A stretch of DNA of 64,000 bases from Arthrobacter sp. S39 (lineage in GTDB: Bacteria > Actinomycetota > Actinomycetes > Actinomycetales > Micrococcaceae). Both the position numbers and the translations under genes were made by a program. Below the pieces are notes generated by a model. The model did not search any database, was not told the DNA's origin, and saw only the letters and a program-made list of their open reading frames with translations. Below, piece after piece: positions 7,967-16,994 of this stretch. Every line of letters starts with the position of its first letter. The first letter of the stretch is position 1. The stretch lies in assembly GCF_004320525.1 (NCBI RefSeq), contig NZ_SIHX01000003.1:248001-312000 (forward strand). The letters run 5' to 3'.

Positions 7967-9001
7967 ATGCAGCTCAGCATTGATCTCACCGGCCGCGAGG
8001 TCCTGGTCACCGGCTCGGACCACGCCGCACGCCAGGCGGTCCGTCGCTACGAGGCCGCCGGCGCCGTCGTCTACCGCCTCAGCACCCCCCAGGGTGCCGG
8101 GCATGACGGCCCGCTGCCTGAGCGTCCCTTCCTGGTCGCCGCCGTCGACGACGGCCAGCCCGGCTGGGAGGCCCTGCTCGAGCGCTGCCGCGCAACCGGC
8201 ATCCCGGTGGCAGCCGAACCGGCTGCCGGCCCCGCAGGCCATGTCACCCTGGTGGGTGGCGGACCCGGAACCACCGAGCTGCTGACGGTCGCCGCCATGA
8301 AGGCCCTCCGCGACGCGGACGTGGTGTTCTATGACCGGCTGGCTCCCTACCAGGAACTGCCGTCCATGACCTCGGCCGAACTGGTCGATGTTGGCAAGAA
8401 GCCGGGCCACCACAAGGTGGGCCAGTCCGACATCGAAAAGCTGATGGTGGAAAGCGCCCTCGCCGGAAACAACGTGGTCCGGCTCAAGGGCGGCGATCCT
8501 TACGTCTTCGGCCGCGGCGGCGAAGAAGTGGCCGCCTGCGTGGCAGCCGGCGTCAAGGTCCGCGTCATCTCGGGTGTCACCAGCGCCATCTCCGTCCCGG
8601 CCGCTGCCGGGATCCCGGTGACCCACCGCGAAGTCAGCCACATGTTCACTGTTGTCTCCGGCCACGCGCCGCTGACGGAGAAGGAACACAAGCACCTCGC
8701 CGGCCTCGGCGGCACCATTGTGGTGCTCATGGGCATCGGTACCCTGCACCAGCTCGCCGCCGGGCTCCGCAAGGCCGGGATGCGTCCCGACATGCCCATG
8801 GCCGTCGTCGAACGCGGCTACCGCCCCGGGCAGCGGACCACCATCGCGGACCTGGGCACCATCACCTCCGCCGCTGCCGGCTGCAGCAACCCCGCCGTCC
8901 TCGTCATCGGCGAGGTGGTTCGCGTGGCTGAAGCCAACCGTGGGCATGCTGAGGCCGCCGCCGACCTGGACAGGCTGGCGGCCTCGCTGCTCGGTTCATG
9001 A
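7967..9001 (+). CDS. cobA: Uroporphyrinogen-III C-methyltransferase (siroheme synthesis)
   Basis: SAM-dependent methylation of uroporphyrinogen III to precorrin-2, supplying siroheme for NirB. 344 residues. The C-terminal 260 residues are a classic tetrapyrrole methylase: VTLVGGGPGTTELLTVAA, the VFYDRL segment, VRLKGGDPYVFGRGGEE, and HREVSH later. The first 80 or so residues resemble the start of the CysG dehydrogenase domain (ITGREVLVTGSDHAARQ-type Rossmann opening) but are far too short for a working precorrin-2 dehydrogenase, so oxidation and ferrochelation must be supplied elsewhere. It starts at ATG 7967 directly after nirB and its stop overlaps the ribosome site of the next gene, so it is co-transcribed. 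Confidence 0.92.
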   Translation: MQLSIDLTGREVLVTGSDHAARQAVRRYEAAGAVVYRLSTPQGAGHDGPLPERPFLVAAVDDGQPGWEALLERCRATGIPVAAEPAAGPAGHVTLVGGGPGTTELLTVAAMKALRDADVVFYDRLAPYQELPSMTSAELVDVGKKPGHHKVGQSDIEKLMVESALAGNNVVRLKGGDPYVFGRGGEEVAACVAAGVKVRVISGVTSAISVPAAAGIPVTHREVSHMFTVVSGHAPLTEKEHKHLAGLGGTIVVLMGIGTLHQLAAGLRKAGMRPDMPMAVVERGYRPGQRTTIADLGTITSAAAGCSNPAVLVIGEVVRVAEANRGHAEAAADLDRLAASLLGS

Positions 9002-9015
9002 AAGGATTGAACCCC

Positions 9016-10167
9016 ATGAACGCACTGGCACCCGCAGAACCCCAGGCTGAAGAGACCTCCGGGCGGGAATCGGCTGATTCCCCCTTGGAGGGTTTCCGCA
9101 TTGGCGTGACCTCGCACCGGCGCTCCCAGGACCTTATCGAGGCCCTCGAACGCCGCGGCGCGGAAGTGTTGCACGCACCGGCCCTTAAGATCGCCCCGGT
9201 GCAGGAGGACATCCGCCTCATTGAGGACACCAAGGCGATCATCGCCGCACGCCCGGACCTCTGCATCGCCACCACCGCCTACGGCATGCGCCGCTGGTGC
9301 GAGGCTGCCGACTCGTTCGGCATCGGCGAGGCCCTGTTGGAAACCCTGGCAGCCTGCCGGATGTTCGTCCGCGGGCCCAAAGCCCGAGGCGCCGTCCGCG
9401 CGGCAGGGCTGGCCGACGTCGGAATCAGCAGCGACGAAACCACCGCGACGCTGGTGGACATGCTGCTGGCCGAAGGCGTACGCGGCAAGACCGTCGCCGT
9501 CCAGCTGCACGGCTACACGGATGTCCGGCAACTCGAGCGGCTTCGTATGTCCGGCGCCACCGTCCTGACGGTGACGCCCTACCGCTGGGTCAAGCCCGAC
9601 GGCGAGGACAAACTCCCCCGGCTCATCGAGGCTGCGTGCAGCGGAAACCTGGACGTCCTGACCTTCACCAGTGCACCCGCCGTGGACGCGATGTGGAGCA
9701 CCGCCCACGAAATGGGTGTGTACAAGCAGCTGATCGAAAGCCTGAAAACCAACGTCACCACGGCAGTGGTTGGCCCGGTCACCGCGCAGCCCCTGCTCGA
9801 CGCCGGCATCACGCCGTTAATCCCGGAGCGGTTCCGGATGGGTGCCCTCATCAGGCTGGTGTGCGAGCACCTCGCCCTGAACCATGTGCGCCGCCTGGAC
9901 ACGAGGTCAGGCAACATCGAGCTGCGCGGCCGCAGCCTGCGGATCGACGGGCAACAGGTTGAACTGGCCCCCGCGCCGCTGCTGCTGCTCCGCGCCCTGC
10001 TGGGTGCCGGCGGGGCCGTGCTGTCCCGCGAATCGTTGTCCGAGCTTCTTGAGCTGAGGGGTTCAGTCCACGCCCTGGACATGACCGTCAGCCGGCTCCG
10101 CTCCTCGCTGCCGGACGGCCGCCTGGTGGAGACAGTGGTCAAGAGGGGCTACCGGATCCGCGTCTAA
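9016..10167 (+). CDS. nnaR: Uroporphyrinogen-III synthase fused to an OmpR-type DNA-binding domain (NnaR-like regulator)
   Basis: 383 residues. Residues about 25-265 form a HemD-like fold (FRIGVTSHRRSQDLIEALERRG at the N-terminus, later LTFTSAPAVDAMW and VGPVTAQPLLDAGI). Residues about 290-383 form a winged helix of the Trans_reg_C type (RGRSLRIDGQQVELAPAPLLLL, ending VVKRGYRIRV). This two-domain architecture is that of NnaR of Streptomyces and mycobacteria, which acts with GlnR on nitrate/nitrite assimilation genes. Location in the nirB-cobA operon supports that role. ATG 9016 has AAAGGA nine bases upstream; the earlier ATG 8998 overlaps the cobA stop and has no site of its own. Whether the synthase half is catalytic is unknown. 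Confidence 0.85.
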   Translation: MNALAPAEPQAEETSGRESADSPLEGFRIGVTSHRRSQDLIEALERRGAEVLHAPALKIAPVQEDIRLIEDTKAIIAARPDLCIATTAYGMRRWCEAADSFGIGEALLETLAACRMFVRGPKARGAVRAAGLADVGISSDETTATLVDMLLAEGVRGKTVAVQLHGYTDVRQLERLRMSGATVLTVTPYRWVKPDGEDKLPRLIEAACSGNLDVLTFTSAPAVDAMWSTAHEMGVYKQLIESLKTNVTTAVVGPVTAQPLLDAGITPLIPERFRMGALIRLVCEHLALNHVRRLDTRSGNIELRGRSLRIDGQQVELAPAPLLLLRALLGAGGAVLSRESLSELLELRGSVHALDMTVSRLRSSLPDGRLVETVVKRGYRIRV

Positions 10168-10272
10168 CGCGCGGGTTCCGGCCCCTTTGTGTCATTGCGG
10201 ACCGTTGTGAGAGGTGCGTCACGGGTTCTGTTACCAGCCGGTAAACGTTGGCGAACAAAGGGCGTTTTCCCA

Positions 10273-10315
10273 GCAACAGCGGGGAAACACGCCGGAAAAG
10301 CCGTCCGCCTACGCT
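10273..10315 (+). promoter_or_regulatory. Promoter of the NirB-like oxidoreductase gene with GlnR-like boxes
   Basis: GCAAC (10273), GAAAC (10284) and GAAAA (10295) follow an 11-base period and end ten bases before TACGCT (10310-10315). The geometry is the same as at nirB. The 204-base gap after nnaR therefore holds a separate promoter, and the transcript should start near 10322. Confidence 0.55.
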
Positions 10316-10371
10316 GGGATTCATCACGAATTCCCGGCCGCTCCTGCGGCCGCCAGCGAAAGGGCCAGCAC

Positions 10372-11232
10372 ATGTCCGCTCCGGCACCGTCCACCTCATC
10401 CACTCCGGCACCGCGCATCGTCATCGCCGGTGCCGGGCCGGCCGCGCAGGCACTGGTCCGCCAGCTGGACGGTGCCAGGTTCCGCGGAACCATCACAGTG
10501 CTCAGCAACCGGGACGACGCTGCGGCGGAGCTCCTCGAACTGGCCGAACTGCCCCAGGTATCGGTCCGCTTCGGCCAGCCCGCCAGCTTTATCGACGCGG
10601 ACAGCCGCACTGTCACCACGGCCGATGGCATGGAATTCAGCTACGACGAACTGGTCATCGCCACCGGTTCGGCGCCCGCCGCGTCCCCCGTGGCGGGTGC
10701 CGGCCGCTGCCTGAGCTACTCAACCATCGATGATGCCGCCCGGATCGGCGACGCCGTCAAGGAAGTGACCCGGTCATTGGGAAGGCGGCCGCTGGGGATC
10801 CTGGTGGGAACCGGAGCCGCGGCCGGACAGGCTGAGGCAGTGTTGCGCGCCCGCGGAGTCAGGCCCATCCGCACCACGGTCCGGCCCACCGCAGTGGTGC
10901 ACTCCGTAGCCGGCGCAGGGCTGACCGCGGCCGGGATCGTCTTCGAGGACGGCAGCAGCATGAACGGTGACCTGGTGGTCCTGGCGGAAGAACGGGTCTC
11001 CCGTGACGGCCTCGCCGCCAGTGCCGGACTCGCCACGGCCCCCAACGGCGGGATCGCCATTACCAAGGACTTCCGCACGTCGGTCCCGGGGGTCTGGGCC
11101 ATCGGTGATGCCGCAGCGTTCGACGGCGTCCGGCTGGGCCTGCTGGTTGCCGCAGCGTCCGCCGCCGGCGCCTGCGCCACGCAGCTCATGACGGCCGCGG
11201 CGACGGAACAACGCATTCCGGTGGCCGCCTGA
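10372..11232 (+). CDS. FAD/NAD(P)-binding oxidoreductase resembling the isolated N-terminal module of NirB
   Basis: 286 residues with an N-terminal FAD-binding RIVIAGAGPAAQALVRQL and a C-terminal VWAIGDAAAFDGVRLGLL. The latter is clearly related to the equivalent IWAIGE...GMCLGLV segment of NirB next door. The substrate-side segment that reads PYDRVALSK in NirB is missing, as are the iron-sulfur and siroheme domains. The start ATG 10372 has GAAAGGG seven bases upstream; the open frame to 10189 has no comparable site. The promoter carries GlnR-like boxes, so it is probably expressed with nitrite reductase, perhaps as an accessory electron-transfer flavoprotein. No precise function can be assigned. 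Confidence 0.8.
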   Translation: MSAPAPSTSSTPAPRIVIAGAGPAAQALVRQLDGARFRGTITVLSNRDDAAAELLELAELPQVSVRFGQPASFIDADSRTVTTADGMEFSYDELVIATGSAPAASPVAGAGRCLSYSTIDDAARIGDAVKEVTRSLGRRPLGILVGTGAAAGQAEAVLRARGVRPIRTTVRPTAVVHSVAGAGLTAAGIVFEDGSSMNGDLVVLAEERVSRDGLAASAGLATAPNGGIAITKDFRTSVPGVWAIGDAAAFDGVRLGLLVAAASAAGACATQLMTAAATEQRIPVAA

Positions 11233-11308
11233 CCCCTGTGGCAAGATGGTCACCTGAAGAGCCACACCGTGGCATTTGCGGCCCACAAGGCCCCCGGAAA
11301 GGACCATC

Positions 11309-12037
11309 ATGATGAGCAACGAAGCCACTCCCGCCGCGCAGCCGTCCACCGGCACGCAGCAGGCACCGGGCAACATCGCTTCCTTCATTGACCACACCCT
11401 GCTCAAGCCCGAGGCCAGCGAGGCGGACATCCTCAAGGTCTGCGCCGAAGCCGCCGAGTACCGGTTCAAATCCGTCTGCGTCAACCCCGTCTGGGTGAAG
11501 ACGGTCAAAAAAGCGCTCAAGGGATCCGGCGTCCTGACCTGCTCGGTGGTGGGCTTCCCGCTGGGAGCCACGCCCACCGACGTCAAGACGTTCGAGGCCC
11601 GCGGAGCGGTCCTGGACGGTGCCGACGAGGTCGACATGGTCATCAACATCGCCGCAGCCCGCGCCGGCGACAAGGGCGCCCTCGTTGAGGACATCACCGC
11701 CGTCGCGGAGGCGGTGCACGCCAGCGGCGCCATCCTGAAGGTCATTATCGAGACGGCCCTCCTGGACGACGCCCGGAAGGTCCTCGCCTGCGAGGCCGCG
11801 GTGGAAGCCGGAGCCGACTTCGTGAAGACCTCCACCGGCTTCAATGGCGGCGGCGCCACGGCAGAGGATATCGCGCTGATGCGCCGGACCGTAGGCCCTG
11901 ATCTGGGCGTCAAGGCATCCGGCGGCGTACGGTCCCTGGCCGACGCTCAGGCTATGATTGCTGCAGGTGCAACACGTATTGGTGCCAGCTCCGGAATTGC
12001 GATCGTCAAGGGTGAACAGGGTTCATCCGGCTACTGA
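11309..12037 (+). CDS. deoC: Deoxyribose-phosphate aldolase
   Basis: Cleaves 2-deoxyribose 5-phosphate to glyceraldehyde 3-phosphate and acetaldehyde, the last step of deoxynucleoside catabolism. 242 residues, TIM-barrel class I aldolase. Motifs include [10 protein letters not shown] near the N-terminus, [24 protein letters not shown], the second lysine strand KVIIET and the Schiff-base lysine in [17 protein letters not shown] precedes the ATGATG pair at 11309/11312; either may be used. It would accept products of the punA reaction after mutase action. Confidence 0.95.
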   Translation: MMSNEATPAAQPSTGTQQAPGNIASFIDHTLLKPEASEADILKVCAEAAEYRFKSVCVNPVWVKTVKKALKGSGVLTCSVVGFPLGATPTDVKTFEARGAVLDGADEVDMVINIAAARAGDKGALVEDITAVAEAVHASGAILKVIIETALLDDARKVLACEAAVEAGADFVKTSTGFNGGGATAEDIALMRRTVGPDLGVKASGGVRSLADAQAMIAAGATRIGASSGIAIVKGEQGSSGY

Positions 12038-12091
12038 TCCGGATCCGGAAGCCGCCATAATTTTGAGCCCCGCGGGGCCGAGGAGGAATGA

Positions 12092-12337
12092 ATGTCCAGC
12101 AAGACCACAGCGTCCGGCGTCACCACTGTCCAGACGCCGGAAAACGAGAACAGCCTCGTCACCAGCATCGTCCTGTTTGCTGTCATGATGGCACTCTTCC
12201 TTGGCGCCATCTACTCGCTGTCGTTCCTGACGCTCGGCAACCCGTGGCCGATGGCCGTCTGCCTGGGCCTTTTTGCCCTGGCGTTCTGGATCCCGCAGAC
12301 CATCACCGGCCGTTCCGATTCCGCCGGCGAGCACTAA
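12092..12337 (+). CDS. Small two-helix membrane protein
   Basis: 81 residues with two hydrophobic helices (about residues 24-44 and 50-68) and a polar N-terminus. It has an excellent AGGAGG ribosome site five bases before ATG 12092 and follows deoC by 54 bases, so co-transcription is likely. The pattern resembles small actinobacterial membrane proteins of unknown function; I do not recognise a named family. A strong hairpin terminator follows. Confidence 0.7.
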   Translation: MSSKTTASGVTTVQTPENENSLVTSIVLFAVMMALFLGAIYSLSFLTLGNPWPMAVCLGLFALAFWIPQTITGRSDSAGEH

Positions 12338-12353
12338 GCACCCGCTCAAACGC

Positions 12354-12393
12354 AATGGCTGGGGCCCCGGATTTTTCCGGGGCCCCAGCCATT
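12354..12393. terminator. Bidirectional hairpin terminator
   Basis: A perfect 17-bp stem (12354-12370 with 12377-12393) around the loop ATTTTT, lying between the convergent small membrane protein and YdjM-like genes. Confidence 0.85.
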
Positions 12394-12407
12394 TAAGCGG
12401 ATCCGTG

Positions 12408-13229
12408 TCAGGCTGCCCCGAAGAGCCGGCTGAACAGGCCCGTTCCCAGTGACATGGCGGCCGGGAAGTGCGCCTTCGCCAAAGCCCAGGCCGCTACGCA
12501 CATGCCCACCATGGCGTACGCGCTCACCGGGATGAGCACCAGCCACTCCCGCCGGGAGCCGGCGCGGCCCAGCAACGGCAGCGAAAAGGCTCCGTTGGCT
12601 TTCCAGACATCGTTGATCACGGGCATCTTCCGCAGGAACCTGGGCGGTTTGATGACGATCGGCCACAGCAGCGGGACGCCTCCGGTGGTGATCATGTCCC
12701 CCACGATGTGGACCACCACCCCGGTCAGCATGGACACGGGCAACCAGGTCCACTGCTCCGGCGCGAACCAGGTAACCAGTCCGGCCATGGTCAGGGCGAA
12801 CACCCAGTTGCTGATGAAGCCGGACTTGGGGAACAGCTTCAGCGCCTTGGCCGCGATGTTGATCATGAACATGCACAGCAGGCCGGCGCCGACGGACAGC
12901 AGGCCCCAGTCGGTCTGCAGCTGGAACTGCCCGGCCACCATGGCCAGCAGCACAAAGAAGGCCGCGCCCAGCACCGAATGGGTGCCCTGCCGGTGCCCGC
13001 CGCTGGCGTTCTCAATCCCCACGGCAATCACGTTGGACAGCGGCGGCAGGGAATTGGCCACCGTGCTGTGGCGGTGGTCCCAGTCGCACACCAGCGCTGT
13101 TCCCGCCGTCGCCATGCCGCCGATCAGGATGCCGGTGGCATCCAGCGGATACCAGCCCAGGGTGTACGGCCCGGTCGAGGCAATAGCTACCCACGCCGCG
13201 GCTCCCGACGCGGCGTGATGTCCTCCCAT
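12408..13229 (-). CDS. Metal-dependent hydrolase-type membrane protein (YdjM/DUF457-like)
   Basis: About 273 residues with several hydrophobic helices and histidine/aspartate motifs typical of the YdjM family of membrane-bound predicted hydrolases: MGGHHAASG at the N-terminus, DWDHRHS near residue 50, GTHSVLG near 85, and VHIVGDMITTGG near 175. These residues would form a membrane-embedded metal site. The true reaction of the family is unknown. The start is ATG 13229 or TTG 13232; GGTGGG, overlapping the mfd stop codon, serves as ribosome site, so it is translationally coupled to mfd. Confidence 0.75.
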   Translation of the reverse strand: MGGHHAASGAAAWVAIASTGPYTLGWYPLDATGILIGGMATAGTALVCDWDHRHSTVANSLPPLSNVIAVGIENASGGHRQGTHSVLGAAFFVLLAMVAGQFQLQTDWGLLSVGAGLLCMFMINIAAKALKLFPKSGFISNWVFALTMAGLVTWFAPEQWTWLPVSMLTGVVVHIVGDMITTGGVPLLWPIVIKPPRFLRKMPVINDVWKANGAFSLPLLGRAGSRREWLVLIPVSAYAMVGMCVAAWALAKAHFPAAMSLGTGLFSRLFGAA

Positions 13230-13235
13230 CAAGGT

Positions 13236-16200
13236 CTATCCCACCGCCAGCGGTGCGTCGGAGAAAATGTTCCGGATGACGCCGTTGGCCCATTCCAGGA
13301 TTTCGGCGTCCTGCAGGTCCCGGCCACCGATCCTGGCGGTCTTCGGCTTCGGAATAAGGACGGCATCCAGGGCAGGCTTGGGCTGCGATCCGGGGTACAT
13401 CCTGGCCAGGCGCATCACTTTGGACTCCGGCAGTTGCGCCGGCGAGAACTTGATGAAGTTCCCCTGCAGGGCGACGTCGGAGAGCCCGGCCTCGCGGGCG
13501 CCCACCCGGAAGCGGGCCACGGCGATCAGGTTCTGGACCGGCAGCGGGGATTCCCCGTACCGATCCACGAGCTCGGCGTGGACTTCTTCGATGGCTTCGT
13601 TGGTGACGGCGGAGGCCAGCTTGCGGTAGGCCTCCAGGCGCAGCCGCTCCCCCGGGACGTAGTCGTGCGGCAGGTGGGCGTTCACCGGCAGCTCGATCTT
13701 CATTTCGGCGGCCTTTTCCTCGGCATCGCCCCGGTAGTCGGCCACAGCCTCGCCCACGAGGCGGATGTACAGGTCGAAGCCCACACCCTGGATGTGGCCC
13801 GACTGCTCGCCGCCCAGCAGGTTGCCGGCGCCGCGGATTTCGAGGTCCTTCATGGCCAGCTGCATGCCGGCACCGAGCTCGTTGTGCGTGGCCACGGCCT
13901 TGAGCCGCTCCAGCGCCACCTCGCCCAGCGGCTTCTCCGACGGGTACAGGAAGTACGCGTAGGCGCGTTCACGGCCGCGGCCCACCCGGCCACGGAGCTG
14001 GTGCAGCTGGGAGAGTCCGTATTTGTCGGCGCCGTCCACAATCAGGGTGTTGGCGTTGGAGATGTCCAGGCCGGTTTCGATGATGGTGGTGCACACCAGC
14101 ACGTCGAAGCGCTTCTCCCAGAAGTCCACAATGATCTGTTCCAGCCGGCTTTCGGACATCTGCCCGTGCGCCACCTCGACCCGCGCCTCCGGCACAAGTT
14201 CCCGGACCTTCGCGGCCGTCCGTTCGATGGTGGACACCCGGTTGTGCACCAGGAACACCTGTCCTTCGCGCATCAGCTCGCGGCGGATGGCCGCGGAGGT
14301 CTGCTTGTCCGTGTACGGGCCCACGTAGGTGAGCACCGGGTGGCGTTCCTCCGGCGGCGTGGCCAGCGTGGAGGTTTCCCGGATGCCGGTCAGCGACATC
14401 TCCAGGGTCCTCGGGATCGGCGTGGCGCTCATGGCCAGGACGTCCACGTTGGTGCGCATCTTCTTCAGCGCCTCCTTGTGCTCCACACCGAAGCGCTGCT
14501 CCTCGTCCACGATCACCAGGCCCAGGTCCTTGAACGCGAAGTCCTTGGACAGCAGGCGGTGGGTGCCGATAACAACGTCGACGGAGCCACTCTTGACGCC
14601 CTCCACGGTCTCCTTGGTTTCCTTGGTCCCCTGGAAGCGCGACAGGGCCTTGACCCGCAGGGGGAAACCGGAGAAGCGTTCGGTGAACGTTTCGTAGTGC
14701 TGCTGGGCCAGCAGGGTGGTGGGCACCAGGATCGCCACCTGTTTCCCATCCTGGACCGCCTTGAACGCGGCCCGCACGGCGATCTCGGTCTTGCCGTAGC
14801 CCACGTCGCCGGACACCAGGCGGTCCATGGGGATCTCGCGCTCCATGTCCGCCTTGACCTCGTTGATGGTGGTCAGCTGGTCCGGCGTCTCCACGTACGG
14901 GAAGGCCTCTTCCAGCTCACGCTGCCACGGGGTGTCCGGCCCGAAGGCGTGGCCCTTTGACGCCATCCGTGCGGAGTAGAGCCGGATGAGTTCGCCGGCG
15001 ATCTCCTTGACGGCCTTGCGTGCCTTGGACTTGGTGCTGGCCCAGTCGGAACCGCCCATCTTGCTGAGCACGGGGGTGTCGCCGCCGACGTATCGGGTCA
15101 CCTGGTCCAGCTGGTCGGTGGGGACAAACAGCCGGTCCCCGGGAGCGCCGCGCTTGGACGGGGCGTATTCCAGGACCAGATATTCGCGGACGCCGTCCCC
15201 GCCGCCGGCCACTTTCCGCTGGATGAGTTCAATGAAGCGGCCAATGCCGTGCTGTTCGTGCACCACGGAATCGCCGTTGACCAGCTGCAGCGGGTCCACG
15301 GCGTTCCGCCGCTTGGATGGCATGCGCCGCATGTCCTTGGTGGAGCCCGCCGAGGTGCGTCCCAGCAGGTCCGCTTCGGTGAGCAGCCCCAGTTTGAGGC
15401 TGTCCAGGACAAAACCGCGTCCGACGGCGGCAGTGGTCACCTCGATGATGCCTGCCTGGGGTTCCTGGTCCAGGGTGTCCACCCTGGCGCAGGGGATGTC
15501 GGCGTCATGGAACAGTTCCGCCAGGCGCTGCGCCGGCCCCGGCCCTTCGGTGGCCACCACGATGCGCCACTGGTCCCGGACGTGCGAGCCGATGAAGTCC
15601 ATCATTTCGGCCACATCGCCCTGGTAGCCGCGCGGTTCCCGGGCGTGGAGGTTCAGGACGTCGATCTCCGGAAGCAGTTCCTCATCGGTAGCCAGAGAGG
15701 TGATGGACCACCAGGAGACGCTGTGCTCCAAGGCGGAGCTGCGGGTCTCGGCCAGCGAGCGGAAGCTGGCGGAGTGCAGGGCGGCCGACGCCTGCGAGGT
15801 CAGATCCAGGGGCGCGGTTCCGCCGTCGGACGCCGTGGACCATGCCGCTTCCAGGAATTCCTCGTTCGTGGCGGCGAGGTCGTGGGCGCGGGTGCGGACC
15901 TTTTCCGGTTCGATGACCACGGAGATGGAGCCGGCGGGCAGCTGGTCCACGAACGGGACCATCGCGTCCACGAGCACCGGCGCCAGGGATTCCATGCCTT
16001 CGACGGCGATGCCGCCGGCGATCTTCTCCAGCATGTCCGCGGCGGCGGGCAGCTGCGGTTTCAGGGTGGCCGCCCGTGACATCACCGAGGGCGTGATCAG
16101 GATTTCGCGACAGGGCGGGGCGTGCAGGACGGTGGGATGGTGCAGGCCCGGTGAGGACAGCGAGCGCTGGTCTGCGACGGCGAACCAGCGCATCTGGTCC

Positions 16201-16916
16201 ACTTCGTCGCCGAAGAACTCCACCCGGATGGGATGGTCCTCCGTGGGCGGGAAGACGTCGATGATTCCGCCGCGGACGGCAAACTCGCCACGGTGGGTCA
16301 CCATGTCCACCCTCGCGTAGGCGGCGTCGGCGAGCCGCCGGACAACGTCGGAGAACGGGATGTCCTGGCCCACCGTCAGGGTAACCGGAACCAGTTCACC
16401 CAACCCGGCCACGATGGGCTGGACCACGGCGCGCACCGGCGCCACCACCACGCGCAGCGGACCCGCCGTCGACGTCTCCGGATGCGCCAGCCGGCGCAGG
16501 ACCGAAAGCCTGCGGCCTACAGTGTCCGAACGCGGAGAGAGCCGCTCATGCGGCAGGGTTTCCCAGCTGGGGAACTCAGCCACCGCATCGGCGGGGAGGT
16601 AGGCGCGCAGGGCTGCCGTCAGGTCCTCCGCTTCGCGTCCCGTCGCCGTGACGGCCAGCACCACCGCCGGGATCCCGCCGTCGGCTGTTCCTTCCCCGGC
16701 GCCGGTGGCGGCCAGGCCGTCCGCCATCTCTGCCAGCAGGACCGCACGCAGGCCTGCCGGCGCGCTGATCTGGTAGTCCTGGCCACGGACGTCGAATCCC
16801 CTGGCTGCCTCTGCCTGGACCCGGGCGAAGGTCTGGTCCCCGGCCAGGACACGGCGCAGTCCGTCAAGCGACGGGCCGGGATGGGAGGTACCGGTGCGGG
16901 AGGCGCTCGGGCTCAT
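13236..16916 (-). CDS. mfd: Transcription-repair coupling factor
   Basis: DNA translocase that removes RNA polymerase stalled at lesions and recruits UvrA. 1,226 residues. Domain order: UvrB-like N-terminal module (PTEDHPIRVEFFGDEVDQMRW near 250), CarD-like RNA-polymerase interaction domain (VVHEQHGIGRF and FVPTDQLDQVTRY), helicase domain with Walker A GDVGYGKTEIA and motif II DEEQRFG, then the TRCF C-terminal domain ending SDAPLAVG. ATG 16916 is preceded by CAGGAG at eight bases; the frame opens 25 codons earlier without a ribosome site. The YdjM-like gene follows six bases after the stop. Confidence 0.96.
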   Translation of the reverse strand: MSPSASRTGTSHPGPSLDGLRRVLAGDQTFARVQAEAARGFDVRGQDYQISAPAGLRAVLLAEMADGLAATGAGEGTADGGIPAVVLAVTATGREAEDLTAALRAYLPADAVAEFPSWETLPHERLSPRSDTVGRRLSVLRRLAHPETSTAGPLRVVVAPVRAVVQPIVAGLGELVPVTLTVGQDIPFSDVVRRLADAAYARVDMVTHRGEFAVRGGIIDVFPPTEDHPIRVEFFGDEVDQMRWFAVADQRSLSSPGLHHPTVLHAPPCREILITPSVMSRAATLKPQLPAAADMLEKIAGGIAVEGMESLAPVLVDAMVPFVDQLPAGSISVVIEPEKVRTRAHDLAATNEEFLEAAWSTASDGGTAPLDLTSQASAALHSASFRSLAETRSSALEHSVSWWSITSLATDEELLPEIDVLNLHAREPRGYQGDVAEMMDFIGSHVRDQWRIVVATEGPGPAQRLAELFHDADIPCARVDTLDQEPQAGIIEVTTAAVGRGFVLDSLKLGLLTEADLLGRTSAGSTKDMRRMPSKRRNAVDPLQLVNGDSVVHEQHGIGRFIELIQRKVAGGGDGVREYLVLEYAPSKRGAPGDRLFVPTDQLDQVTRYVGGDTPVLSKMGGSDWASTKSKARKAVKEIAGELIRLYSARMASKGHAFGPDTPWQRELEEAFPYVETPDQLTTINEVKADMEREIPMDRLVSGDVGYGKTEIAVRAAFKAVQDGKQVAILVPTTLLAQQHYETFTERFSGFPLRVKALSRFQGTKETKETVEGVKSGSVDVVIGTHRLLSKDFAFKDLGLVIVDEEQRFGVEHKEALKKMRTNVDVLAMSATPIPRTLEMSLTGIRETSTLATPPEERHPVLTYVGPYTDKQTSAAIRRELMREGQVFLVHNRVSTIERTAAKVRELVPEARVEVAHGQMSESRLEQIIVDFWEKRFDVLVCTTIIETGLDISNANTLIVDGADKYGLSQLHQLRGRVGRGRERAYAYFLYPSEKPLGEVALERLKAVATHNELGAGMQLAMKDLEIRGAGNLLGGEQSGHIQGVGFDLYIRLVGEAVADYRGDAEEKAAEMKIELPVNAHLPHDYVPGERLRLEAYRKLASAVTNEAIEEVHAELVDRYGESPLPVQNLIAVARFRVGAREAGLSDVALQGNFIKFSPAQLPESKVMRLARMYPGSQPKPALDAVLIPKPKTARIGGRDLQDAEILEWANGVIRNIFSDAPLAVG

Positions 16917-16994
16917 GGCAGAAACTCCTGTGGTGTTCAACGGATCGCAGCCAACACGAAAGCCCGAAATTCGCTTCGAATCCCGGGTCATCCC

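Noticed and set aside
10230..10256. GTTAC-N6-GTAAA-N6-CGAAC, another possible GlnR site
   Set aside because: Poorer match and out of phase by one base with the better site at 10,273-10,299; it is also a TTACC-N4-GGTAA dyad. Left unassigned.
12468..14960. 830-codon plus-strand open frame
   Set aside because: Antisense to the YdjM-like gene and mfd; Gly/Arg/His-rich low-complexity product with no domain.
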